This document shows positions 23,038 to 32,755 of a DNA stretch of 64,000 bases, piece after piece. Source of the stretch: UBA1930 sp044348985. GTDB taxonomy: Bacteria; Bacteroidota; Bacteroidia; Chitinophagales; Chitinophagaceae. The number at the start of each line of letters is the position of its first letter. The stretch's first letter is position 1. The stretch is from positions 28,749 to 92,748 of the forward strand of contig JBIKRV010000014.1 in assembly GCA_044348985.1 (NCBI GenBank). The letters are read 5' to 3'. Below the pieces are notes generated by a model. It had not been told where the DNA came from and searched no databases. It saw only the letters and a program-made list of their open reading frames with translations. Both the position numbers and the translations under genes were made by a program.

Positions 23038-25517
23038 TTTGAATTCACTTTTAAAATATCAATGGTATTTAAAACAACGCCAGTAGTTGGCAGATAGACT
23101 CTAATGGTAGTTTCTTTATCATTAGCTACAACGTAATTATATTGATTAGCTACAAATCCTTGTAACACATTTTTATCCCAAACTGGTGTATCAGCAGCTG
23201 CTTCAATATTGAAGAATGAGGGAGTTGATTTATTGATGGAAACTGCAAATGCCAATTTATTTTCTTTATTAACATTGTGTGTAGGTAAACAATTAAACTG
23301 AAAAATGTAATTCCCTTTTTCTAACTGAATCTTATACTCAACGTAAGCCGATTTTTCAATAACAGTGGTATCAGTTTTCTTATTAAAAGGTATTACAGCA
23401 ACCCCATTTGCATCGATACCTAACCCTTGTAAAACAGTAACTTGTTTTGTTGCTGCATTTTGTTTTTTATCAAAGTTACCAGCACTTAAATAAGTTTGAA
23501 AAACTGTATCCGTATTGCTGGTTGTTATTTGAGAAGTGCTTTTAACCATTTTAACATCTGCAACTTTGGGCATTTTAAAAATTTCATGATCTCTTGGATG
23601 CCAGCTCATCATACCATCCCATTTACCATTTGTAATTTGCTGATTGTACTGTTGCGTCAGTAGTACAATACTATCAAAAGCTGTTTTAGATTTGGCACTG
23701 AAATTTAATGCCTCGTTGTTACCCTGTTTGGCTAACTGAAAACTTTGTTTGGCAAATAAAATTTTCTCATTCATTAAAGCTGCACCAACAACAGGATATA
23801 ATACCAATTGAAAATAGGCATCTTTCAAACGCTGTGGCATCATGCTGTATAAACCAACGGCCTGTTGAGCCATAGATTGATATTCTAATAAACGATATGC
23901 TGCTTCTGCATCACGATAACTAACTTTCAGTAAATGTTCAGGCTTGCCTGCAGCAGCCAAACGGTAATAATTGTTTTTGAGTAAGGCAATTGCCGATGCA
24001 AAACTTTGCCCAAATATTTCCTTAGCCCATTGTTCAGTATAACTATAAGATTTTTCAGGAGTCCATTTATTTATATCCCAGGCCAGTTCCATTGCAAACT
24101 GTATTTCGGCTTCAGCTGGTTTTATATCACCTACATTAAACACCCACAATTTCTTTGCATTAAAAGCATAAGCCTTACTCATTTCATAACTAATTAACGA
24201 AGGTGAAATAGTTGAAAGCCATAAGTAATCCTGTGGACGCCCCCAATAACTTAAATGATAATACACACCACTGCCTCCACTCCTCTTCCTTTCTTCAGCA
24301 GTCGATAGCTGACGAATATATCCATGGTTATCATCGCTCCATACCAAACTAATATCATCAGGTAATTGTAAACCTGCATTATATACATTCAATACTTCTT
24401 TATACGGACAAAATATTTGTGGAATTTTATCAGCTGATTTTTGATAATGATTAAAAAGTATTGTCCGCTGATCTTTAATCACCTCTTGCAATAAACTTAC
24501 TTTTCCTTTTGTGTCTTTTGGCCCAGGCATGCTACCATCGTGTATGCCACGCATACCAACAGTTATAATGTTTGGATAATTTTTTACAGCTTTTATTCTA
24601 TCATCCCAATATTGATAAATTTGCGTTTTATTTGAATCGTATTGCCAAGATTTCGGTGCAACACCATATTCATTTTTATAATTCTCGACCCATTCAAATA
24701 CATTGTTACGCATCATGGGTTCGCAATGGCTTGTACCAACCACAATACTATAATCGGCCGCCAGCTTACCATTTTCAGGATAATAGAAAAATGCTTTGGT
24801 GCATGGATGCATGGCAGGCCATAAATAGTTGGCCTTTAATCGAAGCAGCAACTCAAATATTTTTTCATAAGTACCTGGGCCAATGTCTTTAATGGTGGTG
24901 TCCATTTTTTTTGCTGCCCAGGGTTGTAAACCCCAATCTTCATCATTCAAAAAAACACCACGATATTGAACGGATGGCGATTGTTGAATTAAATTTCCAC
25001 TAATAAATAATTGATTTTTGTGTTCAGGTACAATGTCAGCCCACCAATAAAACGGATGTACACCCACTTTTCTGCTTAATTCAAATACACCAAAAGCTGT
25101 GCCTCTGTCATCACTTCCAACAATGCATAAGCTTTTTTTATCAGCTTCATTTAAAACAACAATCATATAAGCTTCCCATTTATCTTTTATTACAGCTACA
25201 TTAATTTTTTCTGAAGCAATCAGCTTATTGATAAAGGAGGACTTACCAATTGTTCCAATAATAACCGAAGCACTTTTATTGTTGATATTGGGCTTAATAT
25301 CAGTAACTGCCTGTATATCTTGTATGAAAAAGTTTACAGCCAGTTTAACCACGGTTGCTTCATTATTATCTACAGCAATAGACGCAGCTTTTTTATTGCC
25401 AACTAAAGCAAATGAATTAAGTGTAGATTTTTGAGAAATAGATAAGGATTGTGCAAAAGAAAATATTATGCTAAAACACAGAGTAAAAACCAGAAAAAAT
25501 TTCTTAAAATATAGCAT
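23034..25517 (-). CDS. Glycoside hydrolase family 115, alpha-(4-O-methyl)-glucuronidase (exported)
   Basis: This 827-residue enzyme removes glucuronate or 4-O-methylglucuronate from xylan or arabinogalactan side chains. It has a signal peptide (KKFFLVFTLCFSIIFSFAQ) and the GH115 hallmarks VFLNDEDWGLQPWA near residue 190, LWPAMHPCTKAF near 240 and GTSHCEPMMRNN near 265, followed by helical and C-terminal beta domains. I chose the ATG at 25517 over a TTG at 25526 because it leads straight into the signal peptide. The 3-prime end overlaps the GH51 start by 4 nt. A 400-nt gap separates it from the GH95 stop, so it may have its own promoter. Confidence 0.9.
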   Translation of the reverse strand: MLYFKKFFLVFTLCFSIIFSFAQSLSISQKSTLNSFALVGNKKAASIAVDNNEATVVKLAVNFFIQDIQAVTDIKPNINNKSASVIIGTIGKSSFINKLIASEKINVAVIKDKWEAYMIVVLNEADKKSLCIVGSDDRGTAFGVFELSRKVGVHPFYWWADIVPEHKNQLFISGNLIQQSPSVQYRGVFLNDEDWGLQPWAAKKMDTTIKDIGPGTYEKIFELLLRLKANYLWPAMHPCTKAFFYYPENGKLAADYSIVVGTSHCEPMMRNNVFEWVENYKNEYGVAPKSWQYDSNKTQIYQYWDDRIKAVKNYPNIITVGMRGIHDGSMPGPKDTKGKVSLLQEVIKDQRTILFNHYQKSADKIPQIFCPYKEVLNVYNAGLQLPDDISLVWSDDNHGYIRQLSTAEERKRSGGSGVYYHLSYWGRPQDYLWLSTISPSLISYEMSKAYAFNAKKLWVFNVGDIKPAEAEIQFAMELAWDINKWTPEKSYSYTEQWAKEIFGQSFASAIALLKNNYYRLAAAGKPEHLLKVSYRDAEAAYRLLEYQSMAQQAVGLYSMMPQRLKDAYFQLVLYPVVGAALMNEKILFAKQSFQLAKQGNNEALNFSAKSKTAFDSIVLLTQQYNQQITNGKWDGMMSWHPRDHEIFKMPKVADVKMVKSTSQITTSNTDTVFQTYLSAGNFDKKQNAATKQVTVLQGLGIDANGVAVIPFNKKTDTTVIEKSAYVEYKIQLEKGNYIFQFNCLPTHNVNKENKLAFAVSINKSTPSFFNIEAAADTPVWDKNVLQGFVANQYNYVVANDKETTIRVYLPTTGVVLNTIDILKVNSK

Positions 25518-25917
25518 AACAAGCAAATAACGTATTTATATCAAAGGCTTAAAGGTCATTATAATAAATTACGAATCATCCTGAACCTACCTGATATATT
25601 TTAAAGAAAACTTTGGGCAATTAACAATAGTGTACATCTCAGCAATAGTTCAGGCTTTTCGCTGCAATCCCCCGAAAAATTTGGGGGTATTTTTGCTCAA
25701 TCCTGCCGCCATTAAACAGCAGAGTATTTACTCAGCAAAGTAGTTATATGGTTTTCAAATTTAGCCCATGTTAAATGTTTAGCTACAAAGGCTGCATGAC
25801 TGGCAGTAGTAGCTGGCTTTGTGCATTTGTTTTTGTGTGTTTGCTAGCCACTATTACAAAAAGCGTGAACGAATGCTGGGTTTTATTCTACTGTTCACAG
25901 CTCCAAAAACAACTTTA
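25518..25917. other. 400-nt intergenic gap between GH95 and GH115 genes
   Basis: There is no convincing gene. It holds a hairpin at 25669-25687 (CCCCC ... GGGGG followed by TATTTTTG on the plus strand), and TCATCCTGAACC near 25578, which resembles one half of the common TCATCCTGAG repeat. The promoter for the GH115-GH51 pair should be in its left part; I could not pick one confidently. Confidence 0.6.
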
Positions 25918-28308
25918 TTAAAAATTAATGGTGTACATTTTTCCTTTTGCAGTTACCAGTTGGTATTGTTCAGCTTGCTTTATGAATACCAATCCAGCTA
26001 ATGGTTTGGGCCGATTAGGAAACATCAGTTTACAATTTCCACCAACTGTTGAATAAATTTTAATCTGTACAAGTTTACTATCTTTCCAATCTATATCCAC
26101 TACAAAACCACCTCTTGCTTTTAAACCCTTAACGCTACCCGTTTCCCATGCATTGGGTAAGGCTGGCAGAATTTGAATATTGGATAAATGGCTTTGAATA
26201 AACATTTCTGCAATACCCGCTGTTGCCCCAAAATTCCCATCAATTTGAAAAGGTGGATGCGTATCGAACAGATTGTTCATGGTTGATGTCTTCAACAACT
26301 CCTGATACATTTTATAGGCATGGTTACCATCTAATAATCTTGACCAAAAATTTATCTTCCAGGCTTTGCTCCAACCAGTACCACCATCACCTCTAAATGC
26401 TAAAGCTTTTCTTGCTGCATTTGCAAAATTAGTATCCAGTAAAGGAGAAATCTGACGACCTGGATGTAAGGCAAACAAATGCGAAACATGCCTATGCTGC
26501 GGGTCTTCATCTTCCCAATCGCCAAACCATTCTATCAGGTTTCCTTTTTTACCAATTTTTAACGGATTTAGTTTAGCTCTTTTATCTTTTAGTAGCTGAG
26601 CAAATTTTTTATCCATATTAAGTACTTCTGCTGCCTCTATGATATTGGTAAAAAGATCCCAAATAATTTCCATATCCATAGCTGACGCAACTGTAACTGC
26701 AGCTTTAAATCCACAGGGATGCAGATAGATATTTTCAGGAGATGTGGATGGTACTGTAACTAAATAACCATCCTTCTCTACCAACCAATCCAAACAAAAC
26801 TCAGCCGCCGATTTCATTAAAGGATATGCAGTATCCCGTAAATATTTTTTATTTCCATTAAAACGATAATGCTCATATAAATGCTGAGATAACCAAGGGC
26901 TGCCTAGTGCCCAATTGGCCCATTTCGGATCGCCTCCACCTTCCCCTACAGGATGTGTACTTGCCCATATATTGCTATTGTGATGCAGGGCCCAGCCTTT
27001 CATATTGTAATAGTTTTGGGCAGTAGCTGTACCGTTTTTTGCAAAGCGTTGTATTTGTTTGATCAATGGCTCAGTAAGGTCTGATAAATTACACACTTCT
27101 GCTAACCAATAATTCATTTGAAGATTAATATTGGTGGTATAATTACTTCTCCATGATGGACGAATTTCTTTGTTCCAAATGCCTTGCAAATTGGCTGGAA
27201 ATCCTCCTGACCTTGAACAGGAAATCAACAAGTACCTACCAAATTGAAAGTAGAGTTCTTCCAAGCCAATATCAGTTGCACCTTTTTTATAAGCATCCAA
27301 TCTTTTATCAGTTGGAGTGGCATCATTATTTTCTTTAGCAATAGCAATACTTAATCGATTGAAGTATTGTTGATAGTCTTTTGCATGTGTTGCCAACAAA
27401 TCAGCAAACTGTTTTTTGATAACTGCATGTAGATAATCTGTAGCCAATTTATCTTCATCCTTGCCATCTTTATCAGGAAACTTATCATAGCCATTAAAGC
27501 TTGTTGCAGCAGTAACATAAAGTATCACTTCTGTTGCATTGGAGATAACCAAAGATGAATCTGTATTGCTCAATTCACCATCCTTATTTACAGCCTTAAT
27601 CCTAAACTGGAAACGCATACCAAACTTGTGTTCGGCATCTTCATAAATCAATGGTTTTGGATTTCTTCTTTCATCGTTATTGATTCTTGCTTTTCCTTTT
27701 AACACCAATTCATTATTGGCAGTCACCAACTTTTCATAACGCAGTTCATGCTTTACATCCACAGAAAAATTAAGTACATTTTTTTTGCTAGAGGTTAAAC
27801 GTATGATGATGGCTTTGTCTGGAGCAGTAGCAAAAATCTCTCTTGTGTATTCAACTCCATCTACCGTAAATTTTGTAGTTGATGTAGCATTGGAAATATT
27901 CAAATCTCTAGTGTAGGCAGAAGGCTCTCCTTTGTATTGTTGCTTGATGATAATATCTCCCAAGGGCTGGTACATTTCAGTATTAGGACCTTGTATTTTA
28001 CGCAACAGCTTCACTGCTTGACTAATGCTGTCCTTAAAGATGGCTTCCCTTGCAGGCTGCAAATATTTGGGAGCATCAGGATTGGGATTGGGATTAGCTG
28101 GTCCACCAGTCCATAAAGTTTGTTCATTCAATTGAATCAACTCTTCTTCGGTTCTACCAAAAATCATTGCACCTAAAGTTCCATTGCCAATGGGTAAAGC
28201 CTCATTCCAATCTTTGGCAGGTTGTGCATACCAAAGTCTCATATTTTTTTGGCTGTAAGTATTAAAGCTGAACAATAAAAACAGTATAATGCAGTATTGC
28301 TTTTTCAT
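25918..28308 (-). CDS. Glycoside hydrolase family 95, alpha-L-fucosidase / alpha-L-galactosidase (exported)
   Basis: This 796-residue inverting enzyme releases terminal alpha-L-fucose, or alpha-L-galactose in some members. It has a signal peptide (YCIILFLLFSFNTYS-Q) and the GH95 start WYAQPAKDWNEALPIGNG and LNEQTLWTGGP. The barrel contains FPANLQGIWN, the catalytic-region motif EWFGDW with HRHVSHLFALHPG near residue 605, and QIDGNFGATAGIAEM near residue 700. It begins 9 nt after the NUDIX regulator stop, so it belongs to the arabinose transporter-regulator transcript. Its product, fucose, would be used by the oxidative pathway at 8-15 kb. Confidence 0.92.
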   Translation of the reverse strand: MKKQYCIILFLLFSFNTYSQKNMRLWYAQPAKDWNEALPIGNGTLGAMIFGRTEEELIQLNEQTLWTGGPANPNPNPDAPKYLQPAREAIFKDSISQAVKLLRKIQGPNTEMYQPLGDIIIKQQYKGEPSAYTRDLNISNATSTTKFTVDGVEYTREIFATAPDKAIIIRLTSSKKNVLNFSVDVKHELRYEKLVTANNELVLKGKARINNDERRNPKPLIYEDAEHKFGMRFQFRIKAVNKDGELSNTDSSLVISNATEVILYVTAATSFNGYDKFPDKDGKDEDKLATDYLHAVIKKQFADLLATHAKDYQQYFNRLSIAIAKENNDATPTDKRLDAYKKGATDIGLEELYFQFGRYLLISCSRSGGFPANLQGIWNKEIRPSWRSNYTTNINLQMNYWLAEVCNLSDLTEPLIKQIQRFAKNGTATAQNYYNMKGWALHHNSNIWASTHPVGEGGGDPKWANWALGSPWLSQHLYEHYRFNGNKKYLRDTAYPLMKSAAEFCLDWLVEKDGYLVTVPSTSPENIYLHPCGFKAAVTVASAMDMEIIWDLFTNIIEAAEVLNMDKKFAQLLKDKRAKLNPLKIGKKGNLIEWFGDWEDEDPQHRHVSHLFALHPGRQISPLLDTNFANAARKALAFRGDGGTGWSKAWKINFWSRLLDGNHAYKMYQELLKTSTMNNLFDTHPPFQIDGNFGATAGIAEMFIQSHLSNIQILPALPNAWETGSVKGLKARGGFVVDIDWKDSKLVQIKIYSTVGGNCKLMFPNRPKPLAGLVFIKQAEQYQLVTAKGKMYTINF

Positions 28309-28317
28309 AGTAAATGG

Positions 28318-29007
28318 TTACAAGAATTTAATTCCCTGTTTTTCCAGTTGGCTGTATTTTTCCTTATCGAACGTATATAAGAAAGATCCTTTTTTGGAAG
28401 TTGTTTTTTCTTTCTCAGTTAACTTATTCAGCAAATTCAGCGATAAGACTTTTTTGGTAAAATTTCTTTTATCGAAGCTGGTATTATACACGGCCTCATA
28501 TAATGCCTGCAATTGCTGTAAAGTGAATTTATTTGGTAATAGTTCAAATCCAATTGGATGGGTAATTGACTTTTGCTGTAAATATTCCAAAGAAAGTTTA
28601 ATCATTTGTTTATGATCAAAAACGGTTGCAGGAATTTTATTTAATGGAAACCATTTAGCATTGTGCTCCTTCATCAACACTTCACTATAATCATCCAACT
28701 TTATTAAAGCAAAATAGGCTACAGAAATTACTCTTGCAGCCGTATCTCTATTTACATTGCCAAAACAATGCAATTGCTCCATATATATATTCGTAAGTCC
28801 GGTACGATTTTCCAATACCCTTGACGCAGCTTCGTGTACACTTTCATTCTGAGTAACAAAACCACCCATGAGCGACCATTTGCCCATCTTCGGTTCTAAT
28901 GATCTTTTAACCAATAATGCTTTAATCTCTTTACCATCAAAACCGAAGATGATGCAATCTACAGCTACAAAAAAATTGTCATGGTCTTTATATGCATCAG
29001 GGTTCAT
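28318..29007 (-). CDS. araR: NUDIX-fold transcriptional regulator of arabinose genes (AraR/NrtR type)
   Basis: This 229-residue protein joins an N-terminal NUDIX domain (about 10-140) to a C-terminal winged-helix domain. The NUDIX box is degenerate: GGFVTQNE is followed by RVLENRTGL, where the catalytic REUXEE glutamates are replaced, so no hydrolase activity is expected. Bacteroides AraR, an arabinose-sensing NUDIX repressor, has this architecture, and the gene lies between the arabinose-type symporter and the GH95 gene. Its ATG directly follows the symporter stop (TAAATG). Repression relieved by L-arabinose is inferred from the family; I did not identify its operator. Confidence 0.85.
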   Translation of the reverse strand: MNPDAYKDHDNFFVAVDCIIFGFDGKEIKALLVKRSLEPKMGKWSLMGGFVTQNESVHEAASRVLENRTGLTNIYMEQLHCFGNVNRDTAARVISVAYFALIKLDDYSEVLMKEHNAKWFPLNKIPATVFDHKQMIKLSLEYLQQKSITHPIGFELLPNKFTLQQLQALYEAVYNTSFDKRNFTKKVLSLNLLNKLTEKEKTTSKKGSFLYTFDKEKYSQLEKQGIKFL

Positions 29008-30714
29008 TTACCAGAATTTAATATACAACGCACTCAATAACATTAAAGTAATTACTATTAAAACCAAAGTTGATTTACTTACTTTAAACATGCTTGCATC
29101 TATTTCAAATGCTTTAGGATTAACTTTTGGTCCAGTTAAGCTTATAGCTACCATTGTAATTACTGTGATTACAAAAGACCAGCCCATATTAATTAAGAAA
29201 GGAATTTCATAAACCCCATCTTTATTCAAGTAAGCACTGTACATAAAGTTTTCATGTCCAAAAATACCAATAGCGTAACTGTTAAAAAATATTGTCAAAA
29301 CAAAACCCATAATTAAACCTACCAATGCAGCAGCACCTGTTGTACGTTTCCAGAAGAAACCCAGAATAAACATAGCAAATACACCCGGGCTAATAAAGCC
29401 TGTATATTTTTGGATGAATGTAAATCCGCCTTCGCCGCCAATACCCAATAAATCTTTCCAAGTAAATATAATAGCAACAATCATAGAAGCAACTACCGTC
29501 ATTCTACCAGTCCAAACCATTTTCTTTTCATTGGCATTCTTATTAATGTACTTTTTGTAAATATCTAAAGTAAAAATGGTTGAAATACTATTGGCTTTAC
29601 CAGCCAATGATGCTACAATTGCAGCAGTTAGTGCAGCAATAGCCAAGCCTTTTAAACCCGATGGTAAGAAAGCAAGTATTGCCGAATACGCTCCATCTTT
29701 ACCACCATCAAAACCCGGCAATTGGCCGTTTTTGTACAATACATAGGCTGCAATACCTGGTAACATTACAATAACTGGCATAAACAATTTCATGAATCCA
29801 GCAAATAAAATACCCTTACGTGCAGTTTCTAATTGAGCTCCCAATGCCCTTTGTGTAATGTATTGGTTACAGCCCCAATAGTTTAAATTCACAATCCATT
29901 GACCAGCAAAATACATAGCAATACCCGGTAACACTAAATATTTATCTCTTGCCAACTGACTAGCAGCACTCATATCATTGTTATTGGGTTTAGGCAATAT
30001 CATTTTGAAATGCTCGGGAGCCTGGACCATTAATGTTTTAAAACCAGCAATTGCACTACCGTTAGCTACACCATTAATTCTGTGATCTACAATTTGCAAT
30101 GCCATATAAACTGTTGCAAAACCTCCTATAATTAAAACTGCAACCTGAATTACGTCAGTAAAGCCAATTACTTTCATTCCTCCTAATGTAATTAACAATG
30201 CCATCAACATTAATACAATCATTACAATGTGTAAATATCCACCGCCTAATAATCCATCAATAGCAATTGCACCTAAATAAAGAATTGATGTAAAGTTTAC
30301 AAAAACATATAAGAATAACCAGAAGATGGCCATAATTAATGCAACCGTTTCGTTATACCTCGTTTTAAGGAACTGAGGCATGGTATAAATCTTATTCTTT
30401 AAATAAATTGGAATAAACCAAACGGCAATAATGATTAATGCAATAGCTGCAATCCATTCGTAAGCTGCAACAGCAACACCCACAAAAAAACCTTCCCCAC
30501 TCATACCAATAAACTGCTCTGCAGATATATTGGAAGCAATTAATGAAGCACCAATGGCCCACCACGTAAGAGAACCCTCAGCTAAAAAGAAGTCATGAGA
30601 TGCCGATACTTCTTGTTTCTTTTTTTTGTACACCCAATAGCCATAACCGGCTACAATTAAGAAGTACACAACAAAAATAATTTTGTCGGATAGGGCTAGA
30701 CTGTTCATAAGCAT
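29008..30714 (-). CDS. Sodium/solute symporter (SGLT family), probable L-arabinose transporter
   Basis: This 568-residue inner-membrane symporter with about 14 helices belongs to the SGLT/SSS family. Visible features are GYGYWVYKKKK after the first helix, FFLAEGSLTWWAIGASLIASNISAEQFIGMSG near residue 45, and VNLNYWGCNQYITQRALG near 280, typical of the sugar branch. It follows araA by 158 nt and abuts the araR-like gene without a gap, which points to L-arabinose. The ATG at 30714 is preferred over a TTG at 30717; a second ATG at 30708 is also possible. Galactose or xylose cannot be excluded. Confidence 0.87.
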   Translation of the reverse strand: MLMNSLALSDKIIFVVYFLIVAGYGYWVYKKKKQEVSASHDFFLAEGSLTWWAIGASLIASNISAEQFIGMSGEGFFVGVAVAAYEWIAAIALIIIAVWFIPIYLKNKIYTMPQFLKTRYNETVALIMAIFWLFLYVFVNFTSILYLGAIAIDGLLGGGYLHIVMIVLMLMALLITLGGMKVIGFTDVIQVAVLIIGGFATVYMALQIVDHRINGVANGSAIAGFKTLMVQAPEHFKMILPKPNNNDMSAASQLARDKYLVLPGIAMYFAGQWIVNLNYWGCNQYITQRALGAQLETARKGILFAGFMKLFMPVIVMLPGIAAYVLYKNGQLPGFDGGKDGAYSAILAFLPSGLKGLAIAALTAAIVASLAGKANSISTIFTLDIYKKYINKNANEKKMVWTGRMTVVASMIVAIIFTWKDLLGIGGEGGFTFIQKYTGFISPGVFAMFILGFFWKRTTGAAALVGLIMGFVLTIFFNSYAIGIFGHENFMYSAYLNKDGVYEIPFLINMGWSFVITVITMVAISLTGPKVNPKAFEIDASMFKVSKSTLVLIVITLMLLSALYIKFW

Positions 30715-30872
30715 CAATCATTTTAAAGTTTAGCAATTTTAGGTTGCCGATGTTAGTTAATTGGTTTTTGTATTAAATTCTGAAATTAAAAGTACAATTT
30801 ATAACAAAAACACATCCACCGTTTTTTATGGTATATAAATGTGTCAGATTTCATTGTTAAAGTACTGTGCAG

Positions 30873-32375
30873 CTATCTATTAATTTGATAGTACACATCA
30901 CTCCATCTTAATTCATTTTTAAACTGGTGCAATGTTGTTTCTTTTCCTATCAATGTAAATTCTATACCAGCTATTGATGCAAAATCTTCCAAATGCTCTG
31001 AGGTAAGACTTTGAGAATAACAGGTGTGATGAGCCCCACCGGCATAAATCCATGCTGCACAACCGGTATGCATGTTTGGATAAGGCTTCCATAATACTCT
31101 TGCAACTGGCAATTTTGGTAATTGATGCAATGGAGCTACAGCCAACACTTCGTTTACAATTAAACGAAAACGATTTCCCATATCTATAATAGATGCATTT
31201 AAAGCCGGTCCAGGTGCTGAGTTGAAAACTAAACGTACAGGGTCTTCTTTTCCTCCAATGCCTAAAGGATGAATTTCACAACTTGGTTTTCCGTCGGCAA
31301 TACTTTCGCAAATTTCTAACATGTGAGAACCTAGTACCAATCTGTTATCTGGATTAAAATGATAGGTATAATCTTCCATAAAAGAGTTGCCGCCTTTTAA
31401 ACCACTACCCATTACTTTCATGGCACGTACTAAAGCTGAAGTTTTCCAATCACCTTCACCTCCAAAGCCATAACCCTTAGCCATTAAACGTTGAGAAGCA
31501 ATACCTGGCAATTGCTTCAGACCGTGTAAATCTTCAAATGTATCAGTATAACCTTTATAGCCTCCAGCTTCTAAAAAGGCTTGCATACCTAATTCAATCT
31601 TTGCAGCATCACGTAAGCTTTGGTGCTGCTCCCCACCAACTAATAAAGATGACATCAATGTATATGAATCAGCATATTCTTGTACTAAATTATCTACCTG
31701 TGCATCGGTAATTTCATTCATTACTGCTACCAAATCGCCGATACCATGTGTGTTTACACTATAGCCAAAACGTAATTCAGCTTCTACTTTGTCACCATCT
31801 GTTACAGCTACATAACGCATGTTATCGCCAAAGCGTACAAATTTTGCACCTTGCCAATCGTTCCAACCAGCAGCTGCTCTAGACCAGACATTAATTTTAG
31901 CAATAGTCTCCTCATCTTGCCAATGGCCAACCACCACTTTTCTGTTCAAACGCATGCGGCTCATAATAAAACCAAATTCTCTATCGCCATGAGCAGATTG
32001 GTTTAAGTTCATAAAGTCCATATCAATCGTTTCCCAAGGAATATCTCTATTGAACTGTGTATGAAAATGTAACAATGGTTTTTGCAAAATCTTCAATCCA
32101 TTAATCCACATTTTTGCCGGAGAAAAAGTGTGCATCCAAGCAATAATGCCAATACAATTTTTAGAAATATTAGCTTCTTGGCAAATAGCAAAAATTTCTT
32201 CTGTAGATTTTACAGTTGGTTTCCAAACAATGTTTACAGGTATTTGCTCGTGAGCATTTAAGGATGCTGCAATTGTTTGAGCATTGATTGCAACTTGCTT
32301 CAATGTTTCTTCTCCATATAAGTTTTGGCTACCAGTAACAAACCAAACTTCAAGCGTTTTTAAATCAGTTATCAT
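30873..32375 (-). CDS. araA: L-arabinose isomerase
   Basis: This 500-residue enzyme converts L-arabinose to L-ribulose and has exactly the length of E. coli AraA. The N-terminus is EVWFVTGSQNLYGEETL, and WMHTFSPAKMWI near residue 95, GDREFGF, GFGGEGDWKTSA near residue 300 and the metal-binding histidines in the HMLEICES and AGGAHHTCYSQ regions are all present. I chose the ATG at 32375 by homology; the frame continues to 32450 through a repeat-rich leader. It lies between araD (380 nt upstream) and the symporter. Confidence 0.96.
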   Translation of the reverse strand: MITDLKTLEVWFVTGSQNLYGEETLKQVAINAQTIAASLNAHEQIPVNIVWKPTVKSTEEIFAICQEANISKNCIGIIAWMHTFSPAKMWINGLKILQKPLLHFHTQFNRDIPWETIDMDFMNLNQSAHGDREFGFIMSRMRLNRKVVVGHWQDEETIAKINVWSRAAAGWNDWQGAKFVRFGDNMRYVAVTDGDKVEAELRFGYSVNTHGIGDLVAVMNEITDAQVDNLVQEYADSYTLMSSLLVGGEQHQSLRDAAKIELGMQAFLEAGGYKGYTDTFEDLHGLKQLPGIASQRLMAKGYGFGGEGDWKTSALVRAMKVMGSGLKGGNSFMEDYTYHFNPDNRLVLGSHMLEICESIADGKPSCEIHPLGIGGKEDPVRLVFNSAPGPALNASIIDMGNRFRLIVNEVLAVAPLHQLPKLPVARVLWKPYPNMHTGCAAWIYAGGAHHTCYSQSLTSEHLEDFASIAGIEFTLIGKETTLHQFKNELRWSDVYYQINR

Positions 32376-32546
32376 TTTTTTGTTTTTATTTTTTGTTATC
32401 AGCTTTTGCCTGCCCGTTCGTTCAGGCGGGTATTTCAATTGAACTTTCATGGCAAGTTTATCCTCAATTTATCGAAGGGCACACTTCAACTTTCGGTTCA
32501 TTATTCAACTTTTCACCTCCCCTAGGCTCCTCCAAGGGAGGGTAAT

Positions 32547-32628
32547 TTTAAACCACATCGGCAATACGAATAAACGATTCACAACGTTGTGTTTCTTTTT
32601 GTCGTTTTCTCATTGTGGTTTAAAAACT
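32547..32628. repeat. Palindromic intergenic element with 11-bp terminal inverted repeats
   Basis: TTTAAACCACA near 32548 is mirrored by TGTGGTTTAAA near 32617, and the centre contains the perfect palindrome CACAACGTTGTG. The size, about 80 nt, and the ends resemble a miniature inverted-repeat element. No target duplication was established. Confidence 0.5.
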
Positions 32629-32660
32629 ATGCTTCGATAAAAGTTCATTTTTATTCTTCA

Positions 32661-32708
32661 GTACAAGTGTGTCCTTCGACTATGCTCAGGATAAACTTGC
32701 CACTGTAG
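32661..32708 (+). repeat. Intergenic repeat family, copy 4
   Basis: GTACAAGTGTG is followed by a TCCT ... AGGA hairpin containing the TTCGACTATGCTCAGG segment and then ATAAACTTGCCACTGTAG. The flanks match the copies at 9187 and 21408, with a different hairpin in the middle. Confidence 0.65.
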
Positions 32709-32755
32709 TTGAGTTTTGTTCTACAGCTTGTACCATAATTTTTTATACTCAACTT

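Larger units (their letters stand above)
32376..32755. other. Repeat-rich gap between araD and araA
   Basis: There is no gene in these 380 nt. From left to right the gap holds a hairpin CCTGCCCG ... CAGGCGGG (32407-32429), a CTCCC ... GGGAG hairpin near 32517-32540, a palindromic element at 32547-32628, and a copy of the dispersed intergenic repeat at 32661-32708. The araA promoter or an mRNA processing site may be here. Confidence 0.6.

Noticed and set aside
25819..26001. Short plus-strand frame in the gap before GH115
   Set aside because: It overlaps the 3-prime end of GH95 in antisense, has low complexity and no family match.
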